A DNA stretch of 64,000 nt, from contig CAUYUJ010001325.1 in NCBI GenBank assembly GCA_963575745.1, positions 330,945-394,944 of the forward strand, in the 5' to 3' direction. The first letter of the stretch is position 1; every line of letters starts with the position of its first letter. Both the position numbers and the translations under genes were made by a program. The notes beneath the pieces are model-generated. The model searched no databases and was not told where the DNA came from. It saw only the letters and a program-made list of their open reading frames with translations. The DNA comes from Prorocentrum cordatum (taxonomy: Eukaryota > Sar > Dinophyceae > Prorocentrales > Prorocentraceae). Of this stretch, positions 42,480-53,600 are shown piece by piece.

Positions 42480-42595
42480 TCCCCACGGGAGGGGGGGGGA
42501 AGGGGGGGACGGAGGAGGAGGAGGAGGGGAAGGGGGGGGAGGGGGGGGAGGGGGGGAGGGGGGGGGAGGAGGGGGGGGGGGGGGAGGGCAAGCTA
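42480..42595. repeat. Poly-G/GGA tract
   Basis: GGGGGGGAAGGGGGGGACGG AGGAGG-type sequence, strongly strand-asymmetric with potential for G-quadruplexes. Confidence 0.9.
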
Positions 42596-42717
42596 GGTGC
42601 GCTCGCGTCATATCTGACGTCCTACCCCTCCCTCCCATCCCTTACCATGGCGCTGATTTTCTCTATCCGCGGACGCGTGTCGTAGCGGACCTGTGGCTCC
42701 GCGCGCGCGTGCGTAGT

Positions 42718-42880
42718 GGATGGTGGTGCGTGTGCGTGCGTGCGTGCGTTTGTGCGTGGTTGTGGTGGTGGTGGTGGTGTTGGTGGTGGTGCTGGTGCTG
42801 GTGCTGGTGGTGCTGGTGGTGGTGGTGCTGGTGGTGGTGGTGGTGGTGTGGTGGGGGTGGTGGTGGGGCGGCGCGGTGGT
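42718..42880. repeat. GTGCGTGC then (TGG)n microsatellite
   Basis: GTGCGTGTGCGTGCGTGCGT passes into TGGTGGTGGTGCTGGTGG. Confidence 0.9.
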
Positions 42881-43127
42881 GGCGGGCGGATGGGCGCTCG
42901 AGAAAGAGGCCCGCGCTGGGGCGAGAACGCCATCCTGAACGGCGGAGGCCAAACACCGATCCGAAAATGAGGCCCACGCTGCAGCGGGAGCACGAACAAA
43001 AAAAAGGCGGGCGAAAACCCAACTCCCGGGAATAGTGTGTAAAACAACCGTACGGGGGGGGGGTCGGCTACTTTCAGGCTGCCATCGGGGGAAGAGGGAG
43101 AGTAGTATTCATATTGAGTAATTGTGC

Positions 43128-43236
43128 AAGGGGGGGGAGGGGCAAGGGGGGGAGGGGGGGGGAAGGGGGGGGGAGGGGAGGGAGGGGGGGGGGGGGGGGA
43201 GGGGGGAGGGGGGAGGGGGGGGAGGAGGAGGGCCAC
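43128..43236. repeat. Poly-G tract
   Basis: GGGGGGGAGGGGCAAGGGGG style sequence abutting dispersed repeat G2. Confidence 0.9.
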
Positions 43237-43850
43237 TGTAAACCCAAGAGTCATCAACGATGTTGGAATACACCCTCCCTCCAAGTTCTCTCTGCATAGG
43301 CCCCTGCCAGGGTGCATTTCCACTGAGGGGATTGCCTCGTTGGAAAGCGACCGTTCGAAGACCCTGATGCATGCCAAAACATCGTTCCCTGGATTCCAAC
43401 ACTACGGATCAACCTGACTGTTGCGTCTTGACGATCCTGAATCGTGAGAGAACGCCATTCGTGGGACTTCAACACCGCGAACCAACGAACCTGTTGCACC
43501 CTCATAACCCGAAATTTGTCCAAAACGTTTCTGGTACGTTGATCATGGGAATCCGTGGAACTCTTGCTAATGTGATAAACGAATGTGCGCGGGGCTACGA
43601 CGAGAGCCACATTTTGAAAAGGAGCCGCCCTCAATCCGTGAAGCGCTTGCAAATGTTTAGAATCAATTTGCGCGGCGCTAAGACGAGAGCCACATGTTGA
43701 AAAGGAGCCGCCCTCAATCCGTGAAGCTTTTGCAAATGTTTGAAACGAATGCGCGCGGCGCTAAGGCGAGAGCCAAATTTTCAAAACGACTCGCCCTCCA
43801 TCCGTGAAGGTGTTGTCAATGGTGGGGAAGGCTCAGGCGAAACGCCCGGA
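43237..43850. repeat. Dispersed repeat G, copy G2
   Basis: Starts TGTAAACCCAAGAGTCATCA and ends GGCTCAGGCGAAACGCCC, as in G1 at 21442-22258, with three ~85 bp inner units (GCGCGGCGCTAAGACGAGAG, CCACATGTTGAAAAGGAGCC, GCCCTCAATCCGTGAAGC). It is followed, like G1, by a GGA-rich tract (43910-43985). Confidence 0.8.
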
Positions 43851-45344
43851 CCGCCCTAAAAACTAGCCTCGAGGTGCGACAGGGAGAAATCATCAAGAGG
43901 GAAAAGGACAGGAAGAGGAGGAGGAGGATGAGGAGGCGGAGGAGGAGGAGGAGGAGGAGCAGGCGGAGGTGGAGGAGGAGGAGGGACGGAGAGGACTGGG
44001 AGGCTAGATCCCCCGCGCGCGGGCCTGGTCCGCGGCTGGGTCGGGGCCCCTGTCAGTGGCCTTCGTTCGCCGTGGCCAAGGCGGCCCCTTCGTTCCTTAT
44101 TCGGTGCTCTTTCGCTGTGCAGGGCCCCAGGAAGTCCAGACCCCTTCCTTGGGGCCGGTTTTTCATCCCGAGCTGTTGTTCGACGGTGTTGGGGCATGGA
44201 GGGAGGCGACGGTCTAGGGGCCGACAACGGAGAACACCTCCGTCCCGATTTGTTCAATGCGTCAGATTTTTGGGGACGCATTCCAGCGGCTGGCATGGCC
44301 CCTGCACCTCGCGCGCGCCGCCCGCTCATCCACCCGAGGAGAGTTGGAACCCCGCCTGGTCGGTGGAGACCATCCTGGTGTCGCGGAGGGGGCGGCCTCA
44401 AGGGAGGGGGAGGAAGAGGACGAGGACGCGGACGAGGACGAGGGCAACAGGGAGGAGGAGGAGGAGGAGGAGGAGGAGGAGCAGGAGCAGGAGTTGGAGG
44501 AGGAGGGGAGGGCTGTCTCTCTGCTTTCTTGCTTCCTCGGCGTGCCCGTTCGCTCTGCCTCGCCGCGACTCGTTTTTTCTCGCCGCCGTCTGTCCCGTCC
44601 CTCTCTGCACATGCTGCCTCGCGCGTCCTCGCGCGCTGGATCTAGCCGCGCTGCTGCGCACGCGGCTGCCGCGCGAAAAGAGGATACTGATGAGGGAGAG
44701 CTCGCACTGTCAGTGTTTGCCCTGCCGCTCTTGTTGTTCGAGGGCACAAGTCGAGGGCCTCGGGGATGTCAACAGGGCCCCGACGCTTGCAGGCAGCAAG
44801 AGTTAGCATAATGTCAGGTCCCACAAAACATCATGATAACGCCGATGTCACAACTGACCTTGACTCGGTCAAGTCACTGATATCGTAAGTGTGTTTATGT
44901 TGCCTGGCCAGGGCGACTACATATATAGCCAGCTATTGTGTATATACATATACCAGCGAGAGACAGATAGAGAGAGAGAGAGAGAAACAGAAATAGAGAC
45001 AGGAAAGACCGCGTCCTGTGGTCGCTTGGAGGGGGGGGGTTGGAACCGGACCCCCCTCCCCCCCTGCATCGAGGGGGAGGCGGGTTTCACCCCCCCCCTC
45101 TCACGTGACGGACGGGGAGGGGGTTCGAATCCCCCCTTCCGAATCCCCCCTTCCCCACCCCCCCTCCCCTACTTTTTCTCCCTCCCTCTCCTCGGGCCGG
45201 CGCCTGCGTCGGCAGCGGCTGGCGGCGGCGGCGGGGACGACGACTTCCTTGTCTGGGCCGGCGCCAGCGCCTGCGACGGCGAGCGGCGGCGGCGGCGACG
45301 AGGACGACAGCGACGACGATGACGACGACGACGACGCTCCGCCA
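43851..45344. other. Unassigned, with purine tracts
   Basis: GGA-rich tracts at 43910-43985 and 44450-44505, a GA run at 44968-44986, and a G/C-run region at 45027-45170 (TTGGAACCGGACCCCCC, TTCGAATCCCCCCTTCC) that recalls the satellite of 1.8-3.5 kb. TTGACTCGGTCAA at 44861-44873 is a small perfect hairpin. No gene. Confidence 0.4.
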
Positions 45345-45480
45345 CCATGCCTTGGCTTTGGGTCAGAGTCATACTGGATACCTCTTGGGGTCTCGTCGGA
45401 GGGCTCTCGGGGGCCTCTCAAAGGCATTTGTGAATCCTCCTGGGCGCCTCTTTGCCGTCTCTTGGGGCCTTCTGAGGTGG
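45345..45480. repeat. Repeat H, left copy
   Basis: CCTTGGCTTTGGGTCAGAGT CATACTGGATACCTCTTGGG GTCTCGTCGGAGGG.. is repeated in the same orientation at 46905-47040. The two copies bracket the TGG microsatellite. Confidence 0.75.
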
Positions 45481-46890
45481 TGGTGCTGGCGGGCTGCGGT
45501 GGTGGTGGTGGTGGTGGTGGTTGCGGCAATGGTGGTGGTGGTGGCAGTAGTGGTGGTGGTTTGGTGGTTGGTGGTGGTGGCGGTGGTGGTTGTTGTGGTG
45601 GTTTTGGTGGCAGGTTGTGGTGGTGGTGGTGGTGGTGGTGGCGGTGGTGGTGGCGGTGGTTTCTGGTGGTGGTGGTGGTAGTTGTGGTGGTGGTGGGTTG
45701 TGGTGAACGTGGTGGTGGCGGTGGTGGTGTGGTGGTTTGTCGTGGTGGTTGCGGTGGTGGTAGGGGTTGTGGTGGTGGTGGTGGTGGTGGGTTGTGGTGG
45801 TGGTGGCAGCGGTGGTGGTGGTTGTGGTGGTTGTAGTGGTGGTTTGTTGTGGTGATGGTGGTGGTGCGGTGGTGCTGGTGGTGGTGGTCGTGGTGGTGGT
45901 GGTGTGGTGGTTTGTGGTGGTGGTGGTGGTGGTGGTGGAGGTGGGTTGTGGTGGTTGTGCTGGCGGTGGTTGTGGTTGTGGTTGTGGTGGTGTGGTGGTT
46001 TGTTCAGGTGGTGGTGGTTTTGGTGGTGGGCGGTGGTGGTGGTGGTGGTTTGTTGGTGGTGTGGTGGTAGTTTGTGGTGGGTGGGTTGTTGTGGTGGTGG
46101 TGGGGGCGGTGGTGGTGGTGGTTGTGGTGGTGGTGGTTTGTTGTGGTGGTGGCGATGGTGGTGGTGGCGGTGGTTTGTGGAGGTGGTGGTGGTGGTGGTG
46201 GTGGTGGTGGTGGTGTTGGTTGTGGTGGTGGTGGTGGTGTGGTGGTTTGTGGCGTGGTGGTGGGTCGTGCTGCTGGTAGTGCTGGTGGATGTGGCGGTGG
46301 TGGTGATGGTGGTGTGGTATATTGTGGTGGTGGTGGTAGTGGTGGTGGGTTGTTGTGGTGGTGGTTGTGGTGGTGAGTTGTTGTGGTGGTGGTGGCGGTG
46401 ACGGTGGTGGTGGTGGTGGTTGTGTGGTGATTTGGTGGTGGTGGTGGTGGTAGGTTGAGGTGGTTGTGGTGGTGCTACTGGTGGTGGCGGTGGTGGTGGT
46501 CGTGGTGGTGGCGTTGTGGTTTGTGGTGGTGGTGGTGGGCTGTGGTGTTGTTGGTGGTGGTGCTGCTGCTGGTAGCGGTGCTGGTGGTGGTGTTGGGTGG
46601 TGGTGGTGGTGGTGGTAGTGGTTGTGGTTGTGGTGGAGGTGGTGTGGAGGTGATGGTTGTGGCGGTGGCGATGGTGGCGATGGTGCTGGCAATGGTGTGG
46701 TGGTTTCTGGGGGTGGTGGTTGTGGTGGGTGGTGTCGGTTTGTGGTGGTGGTGGTGGTATGTTGTGGTGGTGGTGGTGATGAAGTGGTTTGTGGTGATGG
46801 TGGTGGTTGTGGTGGTGGTGGGTTGTGGTGGTGGTGGTGGCGGTGGTGGTGGTGTTGTGGTTTGCGGTGGTGGTGGTGGTGGTGTGGCCT
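45481..46890. repeat. (TGG)n microsatellite, 1.4 kb
   Basis: TGGTGGTGG with TTGTGG, GCGGTGG and TGTGG interruptions for 1.4 kb. The His/Thr/Pro-rich minus-strand frame of 512 codons is an artefact. The G-rich strand has a very high capacity for G-quadruplex formation. Confidence 0.95.
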
Positions 46891-46904
46891 TCGGCTCTTC
46901 CCGC

Positions 46905-47040
46905 CACCGTGGATTGGCTTTGGGTCAGAGTTCTAATGGATGCCTCCTGAGGTCTCGTCAGAAGGTTTTCGGGGGCGTCTGAGGAGCAGGTGTGAAGCCC
47001 CGTGGTCCTTCCTAAGGGCCTCTCGGTAGCTTCTGGGGGG
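46905..47040. repeat. Repeat H, right copy
   Basis: GATTGGCTTTGGGTCAGAGT TCTAATGGATGCCTCCTGAG GTCTCGTCAGAAGG corresponds to 45352-45405. Confidence 0.75.
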
Positions 47041-47184
47041 CGAGGGCTCTATATGGCGATGTGTGTGTCCCCTCTGCGGCTTCTGGGCCCTCTCTGGTCA
47101 TCGTCGCTGCGTCCCCGCCGTCGGCGCTGCTGGCCAGCGCCGGCGCCGGCGCCGGCGCCGGGGGGGGGAGGGGGTTTGGAACCT

Positions 47185-47377
47185 CACCTGTCCCTCCTCG
47201 TTTTTGCTTGTTGGAATGGTCTCCCCTTGCCGCTACCTTTTGGCTCTGGGGCGCGGAAGTCTGCCAAGCTTCCATGCGCGTTCTCTTCGACGCGCCTTAG
47301 CCCCACTGTGCGTGCAGTACATTCCGCCTTCATCCGCTTACGGACACCATCTTTACATCCACATCTTCCTTTCTAGT
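47185..47377 (+). repeat. Cop2 5' LTR
   Basis: TCACCTGTCCCTCCTCGTTT at the left; AATGGTCTCCCCTTGCCGCT, CATTCCGCCTTCATCCGCTT and ACATCCACATCTT are shared with 54133-54325. 47230-47249 (CCGCTACCTTTTGGCTCTGG) resembles the spliced leader. Confidence 0.8.
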
Positions 47378-47380
47378 TTG

Positions 47381-47396
47381 TAGTTAGCGGATCAGG
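47381..47396 (+). promoter_or_regulatory. Candidate tRNA primer-binding site, Cop2
   Basis: TAGTTAGCGGATCAGG just inside the 5' LTR, comparable to TTGGTAGCGGAACCCC in Cop1. The TGG expected at its start is mutated. Confidence 0.4.
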
Positions 47397-48242
47397 TTCG
47401 CCCCTGCCCCAATACCACGGCCACCATTTTTTGCTTCGCCTCGATCGCTCTACGTCGTGACGGCTGCATGAGACGTCATTCAAGGAAATCCAGGATGGGC
47501 CGACCCATCCGCAGGAACACTACGTCGTCCCGCTTTGCATCCCGCCCTACACCCGCCTTCAGCATCATCGTTTTCGTGCACCTTCTGTGCCCGCTCGCTG
47601 TGGCAGGAAATCGTTGCTCAGGAGTGCGTTGGGGCATCCGCCCACCCGCCAGGACCAGTGACCAAAAGCGCGCACACAACCAGTACCTTGTCAAGGACAA
47701 CAACACCAAGATATACAAGGACCGCCCTGCGACCCATCCTAGGCATGTTCGGATTGTGTCCTGGGAACTCGCTGACCCCGACCTTTCTCAAGTGTCAACC
47801 AACTGTCCGACACAATGCTCACATATGCGGCGTCAGAACGAACTCCCGGGTTTCTTGTGACTGCGCCTCGAGACCCCTAGAGCCTAGGAGAAGCAAGCGA
47901 AGCAGAAACATCCGGCGACTGCGTTGCCAGTGCTTTGGAGGGCATGACGACGGGGGCGCCATCGCTCCGGGGCACCGCGCCTCGGGGCCCGACCGTTCGT
48001 TTCCCCTACCGCCCGCTGGGCAGGATGGGATCCCGAAGTGCACTCCTCTAGACGATGCAGCACAGCGACCGCGCGACGTAGAACTACTTTCCCGTGGCCG
48101 AGTCGCGGGGCGGTCCGAGCGCGGCGAGCACTGCAGCGACGCGACATCAGAAGACGACCAATAAGCTGACGACGAGGAACGCATCGGTAGCAAGTGCCCC
48201 CGGCCTCCAGCACATCTACGACCGGCAGAGGGGGCGCTCCAG
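47397..48242 (+). pseudogene. Cop2 Gag N-terminal region
   Basis: The position of the Cop1 start codon reads GGCCACCATTTT here. TTTTTGCTTCGCCTC..TCTACGT matches the Cop1 text after its ATG. An open stretch at 47468-47860 has no recognised domain. LRCQCFGGHDDGG near 47925-47963 has two cysteines but no full zinc knuckle. Confidence 0.4.
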
Positions 48243-49694
48243 ATGGACGGGCGGCTGCCACAGGAACGCATCGACAACTTCCTGGCGCAACGAGCTGGGC
48301 AACTCATGGCCGATTGCGAGCGGCTCGGCTTCCCCCTGCTGCGCGCCGCCGGCGCATCGAACGCCCAATTTATGATGATCCTGCATCGCGACGACATGGC
48401 CCGCCCCGCGAATGCTGGGCAGTTCGACCGCGTGACGGGCCAGCTGAGATGATTTGGGCACGTGGAAAAGAGGTCGCCATGCATCCCTGCCTCGGCGGCC
48501 CACGCTGCCCGACTGCGCGCGTTCCTTGCGGGTGCTTCCCTGCAGGAGCAGAGCTGGGGCGGCGTGGGCCCCGCTGCGTTGGGATTGGCATCGGGCCCCC
48601 TTGCGCCGTCCGAGGCCGCGCCTGGAGGCCGCGCCTCTTGCGCGGCGCCGCCGGCGCAGGGGGCGCGCCTGGCTGCGGAGGTAAACTCAGGCACCGACGC
48701 CGACGCCGCCAGCCCATTCGGCGAGAGGAGCTGCCGACGACCCGAGACATTCCCGTGGAACAACATGGCGCGCCCGAGACATTCCCGTGGAACAACATGG
48801 CGCGCGCTTCTCCACGGCCGGCGAGCGCGCCAAAGCACGCCGGCGCAGCTCCAAAGACCGCAAGCCCGCGCGCCACGCTCGGAGGGCCACCGAACGAAAG
48901 GGCAACGGCAAGGGTAGAAGCCACCGCGCTCTCATCGCCACCGCGTCCGAGAATGACTTCCAGGAGACCTTCGCGGGCTCCGGGAGGGGCGAGGGCATTG
49001 GGGGAGGGATGGGTTCGGGCGGGCAAGGCAATCTCATTGGCCCCGAATGGGGTGCGTCTCAAATTTCGAGAGTGCGACTCCAAGGAGCGCCTCGTGTGCG
49101 ACTGCCCCGGCCGCCGCCGACTGGGGCGCGTTATCGTCCTTGACGCCTGCGCGCCAGCGCCGCCATCGGTATCGCCATCCTGCCCGAACTCGCGCGGTCG
49201 CCAGGCAGTGCGCCCAGCTTTCCGCCCGCCGGTGACGCGGCGGCGCCCTGCGTCGCCCGGCTGGGCGCGGCGCGCGTAGCCGCTCCGCGGGCCGACGCTC
49301 CCGCGGCGGTCGACCTCGTCGGGCACGGGCTCGCGCCCATCGAACGATGCGCCGCGCTGCCCGGCGAGCGCCGACCTGCCTGGCGGCCGCTCGGGCGCCG
49401 TCGCCGACGCCTATGTTTGGACCAACCTTGGGGCTGCGTTTCGCCTTGAATTTGGCGCGCAAAGCCCAGTGAGCCAAAAAGCGGCCCTCCGGGGAGAAGT
49501 TGTCGTCGCCGCTGCGCGCAGCAGGAGTCGGCAATGGGTCACAGGCAGCGAACTACGAGGCCCAGCGCCCCATCGCAACGACTTCTTTCGACGGCGCGAC
49601 CAGTCGTCGCATCGCGCGCGACCTAGATGCGGGGGGCACAGGCGCTGACCTCCTTGCCTTGCGAGGTTTGCAATCTACGCATTACAACGACTGA
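48243..49694 (+). pseudogene. Cop2 Gag-like blocks 1 and 2
   Basis: DGRLPQERIDNFLAQRAGQL, GFPLLRAAGASNAQFMMIL, VNSGTDADAASPFG and ENDFQETFAGSGRGEG are the partners of Cop1 23871-24620. A perfect 32-base tandem duplication (48741-48772 and 48773-48804) was added after the element decayed. Frames change between the blocks. Confidence 0.55.
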
Positions 49695-50990
49695 GTGGCG
49701 GAGACAGACTGGCGCGGACCACGAGCGCTTCGCGTCTCCCAGACCGGGCGGCTACGAGATCACATTGGGCCCTTGCGCCGCCCGCTCCTACTCCGCGTCG
49801 GCGCCGAGCGGCCGCTTGCGCCTCCTCGTCGACGGTTACTACGAGGTCAAGCCGCGCTCCAGGGGCCTGCCGCCCATGCAGCTCGCGGCGCTGGCGGTGG
49901 GCAACGACGAACAGGATTCCGACGCCACCGACGGTCGCGAGTTCCTGAAGCTGAATGTCCAGTTCCGCGGCCCCAACGCACGGGCGCGCTCGCTGAGCGC
50001 GCCCAGGGCCTCGGGCTACGACCTCGCCGCGTCGCCGCGCGCGCGGACGTCAGCATCGCGCCCCGTGGCCGCGAAGGCCTTTTTTATTCCCCGCGCGCAT
50101 CGCCGGCGACGCCGAGACCGCTGTCATTCCCAACCCTCCCTCGACGTCTCGGGAGCCCAGAGGGTTGGGCGGGCGGGCGCGACGCTCCTCGGCCAAGATT
50201 CCGCCGCGACTGAGGGGTAGCAAATCCGCGGGGACTCTCGGTGACTGCATCATCGATGACTGCACGGCGCTGCCTCGCTTGGACGCGGCCGGGCCGGCCC
50301 GCCAGGCTGGCCCCGCCAATCTGCCCCAGCGGAAATGGGCAGCAGTCCCAGGGCGCCCCACCCGGGTCTTAGAACGACGGGGCGCAAGGCTTGCGCTGCA
50401 AGATCAGTGCTAGCGCCCCTGCATCAGCAACAGCATGCCGTGGATAACGCGCGACGCGATCTGGGGCGAGGTTCGCCGCATCCTCGATCCCCCTTTAACT
50501 GGCGCGCGCGACGACCCACGGCGCGGCAGATGATCGACGCTCACGTGCTCCACTCCAGCTCGCGCCGGGCTTGCCATGAGCCTTTGGCGCCAGAGGCCAA
50601 GCACAGCAGCGTTGCCTTCGCGGTGCTCACTGGGGCACCCATCAACAGCTAGCTGTGCCAGTGCGACATCGAGCTAGAGGAGCGCATCGACGATTGGGCG
50701 ATCACCGACCGACGCGTGCATTTGGCTATGTGCCTCGAGCTCTTGCGTCCCGCGACTTAACTAGTGGTCAGGAAATCCCGTTGCACACCTGGAGGCGCAT
50801 CTAGGAAGATGCGCTTCCAGCGAAGCGCGACGGCAGCTTCTTCGCTGGACTCGACGTTTCTGCCTGTCCAACTGGCAGCCGCAAGCGAGACGTCCAGGAC
50901 CAGGTGCACCACGACCTCGCACGCCATTCAACTACAGCTAAAGTTAGCGAACAACCACGGGAGGCATTCGGCGACTGCGTCGCCAGCGCC
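49695..50990 (+). pseudogene. Cop2 conserved blocks 3 and 4
   Basis: QTGADHERFASPRPGGYEIT, GRLRLLVDGYYEVKPRSRGL and AVGNDEQDSDATDGREFLKL form the longest readable stretch of block 3 (frame open 49627-50220). Block 4 ends MIDAHVLHSSSRRACHEPLA, SSVAFAVLTGAPINS(stop) and continues RIDDWAITDRRVHLAMCLEL. Both align with Cop1 26247-27700. The family is not recognised; the position is that of Gag/protease. Confidence 0.5.
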
Positions 50991-51850
50991 TGTTTCCAGC
51001 AGAGCGCATGCGCAAGAATGCGAAGATTAAAGAGGGCCGGGTGCCCAATTCGCGCGAGCAGGTAGAGGACCACTACGACGACTGAGGCACCGACCTCACA
51101 GGTCGGGCCCCATCTCTCATGGGCTTGTCAGCCTTCGGCGAGCCGGGTCAAACCGACGTGTGCGACGACGACGGCACCCAGGGCAGCCTCATCTCAGGCT
51201 TGCCCACCTGGTGGTTCAGGGCTCATCGGTCCCGGCATCGGATATCTTGCGAGTGCCCAAACGACCCAGCCAGCCAAGTTCGACGACTTTCACCAGCTCC
51301 TCACCTCACCTCATTCGATTACGGTGCCGACCCGACATCATGGAGGCATGCGGTGGGGTGGGCGCGGACCAGCAGACTGGCTATCCGCCGCCGCCTCAGA
51401 GCTCGCGAGATCCTCGACTCGGTTACAGGCTGCGACCGTGACGACGACAGCCAGCGGCGAGGCGTAGAACGAGATGTTTTCTGTTCCTTAAAAACATTGG
51501 CTTCTACTGGCCATCGTTGCTCCGACCTTCCAGCCCTTCGGTCGTTGGGTGACCTTCAACTGCGCAGGGAGTCGCCGCGCCTGGCAGCGTTCCTACGATG
51601 GCGCGGCCTCGCACGGCCGACGCTGCGGATGCCTGGCGCAGTTTCAGATCGAGTTGGGCGGCTACTTCGTCGATCAACGGGCAGCCCGAGCCACCGCTGC
51701 CGGGCGCCAAGCCGCGGCCAGAGGTGCTGGCTTTACCGAGCGTGGACAAGGTCATCTTGGACCAGCGTCAGCTTGGACTTCGAGATCGCCGCGGAGGCAC
51801 CTTGAAGCAGACCGCTGAGCTAATCCTCAATGCTCCGGGGGTCCCCGGGC
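50991..51850 (+). pseudogene. Cop2 Cys block and methyltransferase-like domain
   Basis: VEDHYDD(stop)GTDLTG matches the Cys block of Cop1. DIMEACGGVG at 51334-51363 is the motif-I-like segment; one extra base shifts the frame before ARTSRLAIRRRLRAREILDS VTGCD. AIVAPTFQPFGRW at 51510-51548 is the motif-IV-like segment (family: G-P-P-C-x-x-F-G); here the cysteine is F, so it cannot be a working C5 methyltransferase. CLAQFQIELGGYFVDQ, PSVDKVILDQRQLGLRDRRG and GTLKQTAELILNAPGVPGQF follow. Better preserved than Cop1 at the C-terminal end. Confidence 0.6.
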
Positions 51851-52305
51851 AGTTCTCCGACCTCCGCTGCCCGGGCAAGCAAGCGCGCCCCGCGTGCATT
51901 AACGAGTTGGGCAAGTGCAGGTTCGCGGGCCCCCGCGCCCGGCCGCGCCCGCGCGCTGGCCAGCGCCCGCGAGCACCAGCGCGATCTGGAGGACCACGTC
52001 ACTCCGGCGGTCAGCAAGCTCAGCTGCCCGGCGGTGCAGACCATGGAGCAGCAGACGAGGCTGCGGCACCACCCATGTCCGCAAAAAGGTTAGGAGCCAG
52101 CTCATCATCCAGCGCCAGCGCTCAGGGCACCGCATTGGGCGACTGCGTCGCTCTACCAGGGATGCGAGCTAGTCCAGCATCAGGCGCAGAGCCTCGCCGA
52201 GCAGCGCCACGAGTAACAGGCGCAGCTGCAGGTAATTTAATGCCCTCAGACTGGATTTGCTTCGCCGTCACTACCTTCTTGCGAGCGCACCGCAGCGACT
52301 CGCAT
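51851..52305 (+). pseudogene. Cop2 linker before integrase
   Basis: Low-complexity Arg/Ala/Pro/Ser stretch. RHSGGQQAQLPGGADHGAAD EAAAPP is the partner of a Cop1 segment. No fold is predicted by eye. Confidence 0.5.
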
Positions 52306-52615
52306 GAAGCGCGCGCGGGATCTGCGCAAGCTGCACCTCCGGTGGCGGCACGCCGCCGAGGAGGATATGGCCCGAGCACAACCAGCAGCTTACATAACGC
52401 ATGATATCCTCAACTTCATCCTCACAGCGGTTTACAAGTGTAGGGGGCGTCGCAGGTGGCTACCGCCAGCGCGCCAGACCATCCCTGCACTTCGCCGGTC
52501 GACGCGATTCAACCAGCGCGTCGAGTGCGACATCATGTTTTAAATTTCTCGCGCGATCTTCCACCTGATCTTCTGCGCCTCGCGGTGGCAGGTCTCGGAG
52601 CTAGGTTTCACGTAG
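52306..52615 (+). pseudogene. Cop2 integrase N-terminal part
   Basis: LRKLHLRWRHAAEEDMARAQ is the HHCC finger start; the distal pair is reduced to KCRGRRRW. RSTRFNQRVECDIMF keeps the first catalytic aspartate (C-D-I) that Cop1 has lost. A TAA follows at once, then ISRAIFHLIFCASRWQ (family: F-H-L-x-D-x-C-T-R-W-x). The domain stops there, at the deletion junction near 52590-52620. Confidence 0.75.
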
Positions 52616-53600
52616 CCCCAGCATGCGGATAATCAGATAGCTGGGCAACAGAGGCACGTCGACCCGACCGTCTCATCAGCCACATCGGGAGCGTCTCCGG
52701 CATGAAGGGCGATTTCGGCGACATCCTTAACTGCGGAGCGCGCCGCCGCCGCAGTGCCGATGGCACGGCTCTCGATCAGGCCGATCACATCGACGCCCTG
52801 ATACCGACCGAACACGTCGACCTGGTCAAGGCCAAGGCTGACCAGCCGGCCGGAGGTCAGCTTCCCGACCTATTCGTCTCTTGTCTGTGAGCAGCGGCCT
52901 ACGCGCGCTCGCCCAGCACCGCGTCGCAGCGTTCGTCGTCGCCCCGCAGAGAACTGAGACCGAGCTGCAGATCCGACGCGTGATGCAGCCCAACTCAGTT
53001 GTCCTGACCACCGAGTAAATCGCGGCGCGCATCGCATTTCCATCCATGGAATGCGCCGGGCGAGTCAGCGCGCGCAGCGACGGGTCCTTCAATCCTTCAA
53101 CAAGAGGGAGAAGGAGGAGTTAGGATGCGGCAAGTGCCGCCACGCCGGCACGCGGGCGTGCCGCCTGCTGGACGTTGCGAGCACATAGCACGCGCTCACA
53201 TGTAGATCCTCAGTCGGTTCCGAGCTGCTCGCAGCGCGCGGTGCAGCAGACGGCCTGCAGGCGCAGCTCCTCGCGCTGCGCGAGATGACGCGCGACCGCG
53301 CCTCTGCCGGGAAGATCAGGGGGGCTCGGGGAGGAAGGAGGCAGCGCGGTTCTTAGCAGTCCTCGTCACTGACGGCACCTCCGCCTCGGCGCCCTGCTCA
53401 CGCATCCGGCCCGGCCGCCGCCCGAGAACAGCCTGACTGGCCACCCGCGGCGCCTTGTCCGACCACCTTCGCACCGAGCAGATCGACGATTAGCGCTGGT
53501 GCCACACTGAGGATGCGCGGGCCGACCCCATGACCAAGGGCAGCATGGGCCGAGAGCTAATCCGCAGCGCGATGGACAAATCAGCTATGATCACGCCACT
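52616..53600 (+). pseudogene. Cop2 RT C-terminus and RNase H tail
   Basis: HADNQIAG (52622-52645) stands for the (H/Y)VDDLKIAG motif C. KGDFGDILNCGARRRRSADG then DHIDALIPTEHVDLVKAKAD, QPAGGQLPDLF follow in one open stretch and align with Cop1 32291-32470 closely. The RNase H tail appears as HTEDARADPMTKGSMGRELI near 53502-53561. Palm motifs A and B are gone with the deletion. Confidence 0.7.

Noticed and set aside
44861-44873. TTGACTCGGTCAA as an operator
   Set aside because: A single short palindrome with no gene beside it. Chance is sufficient.
45369-46907. His/Thr-rich minus-strand frame of 512 codons
   Set aside because: A pure artefact of the TGG array.
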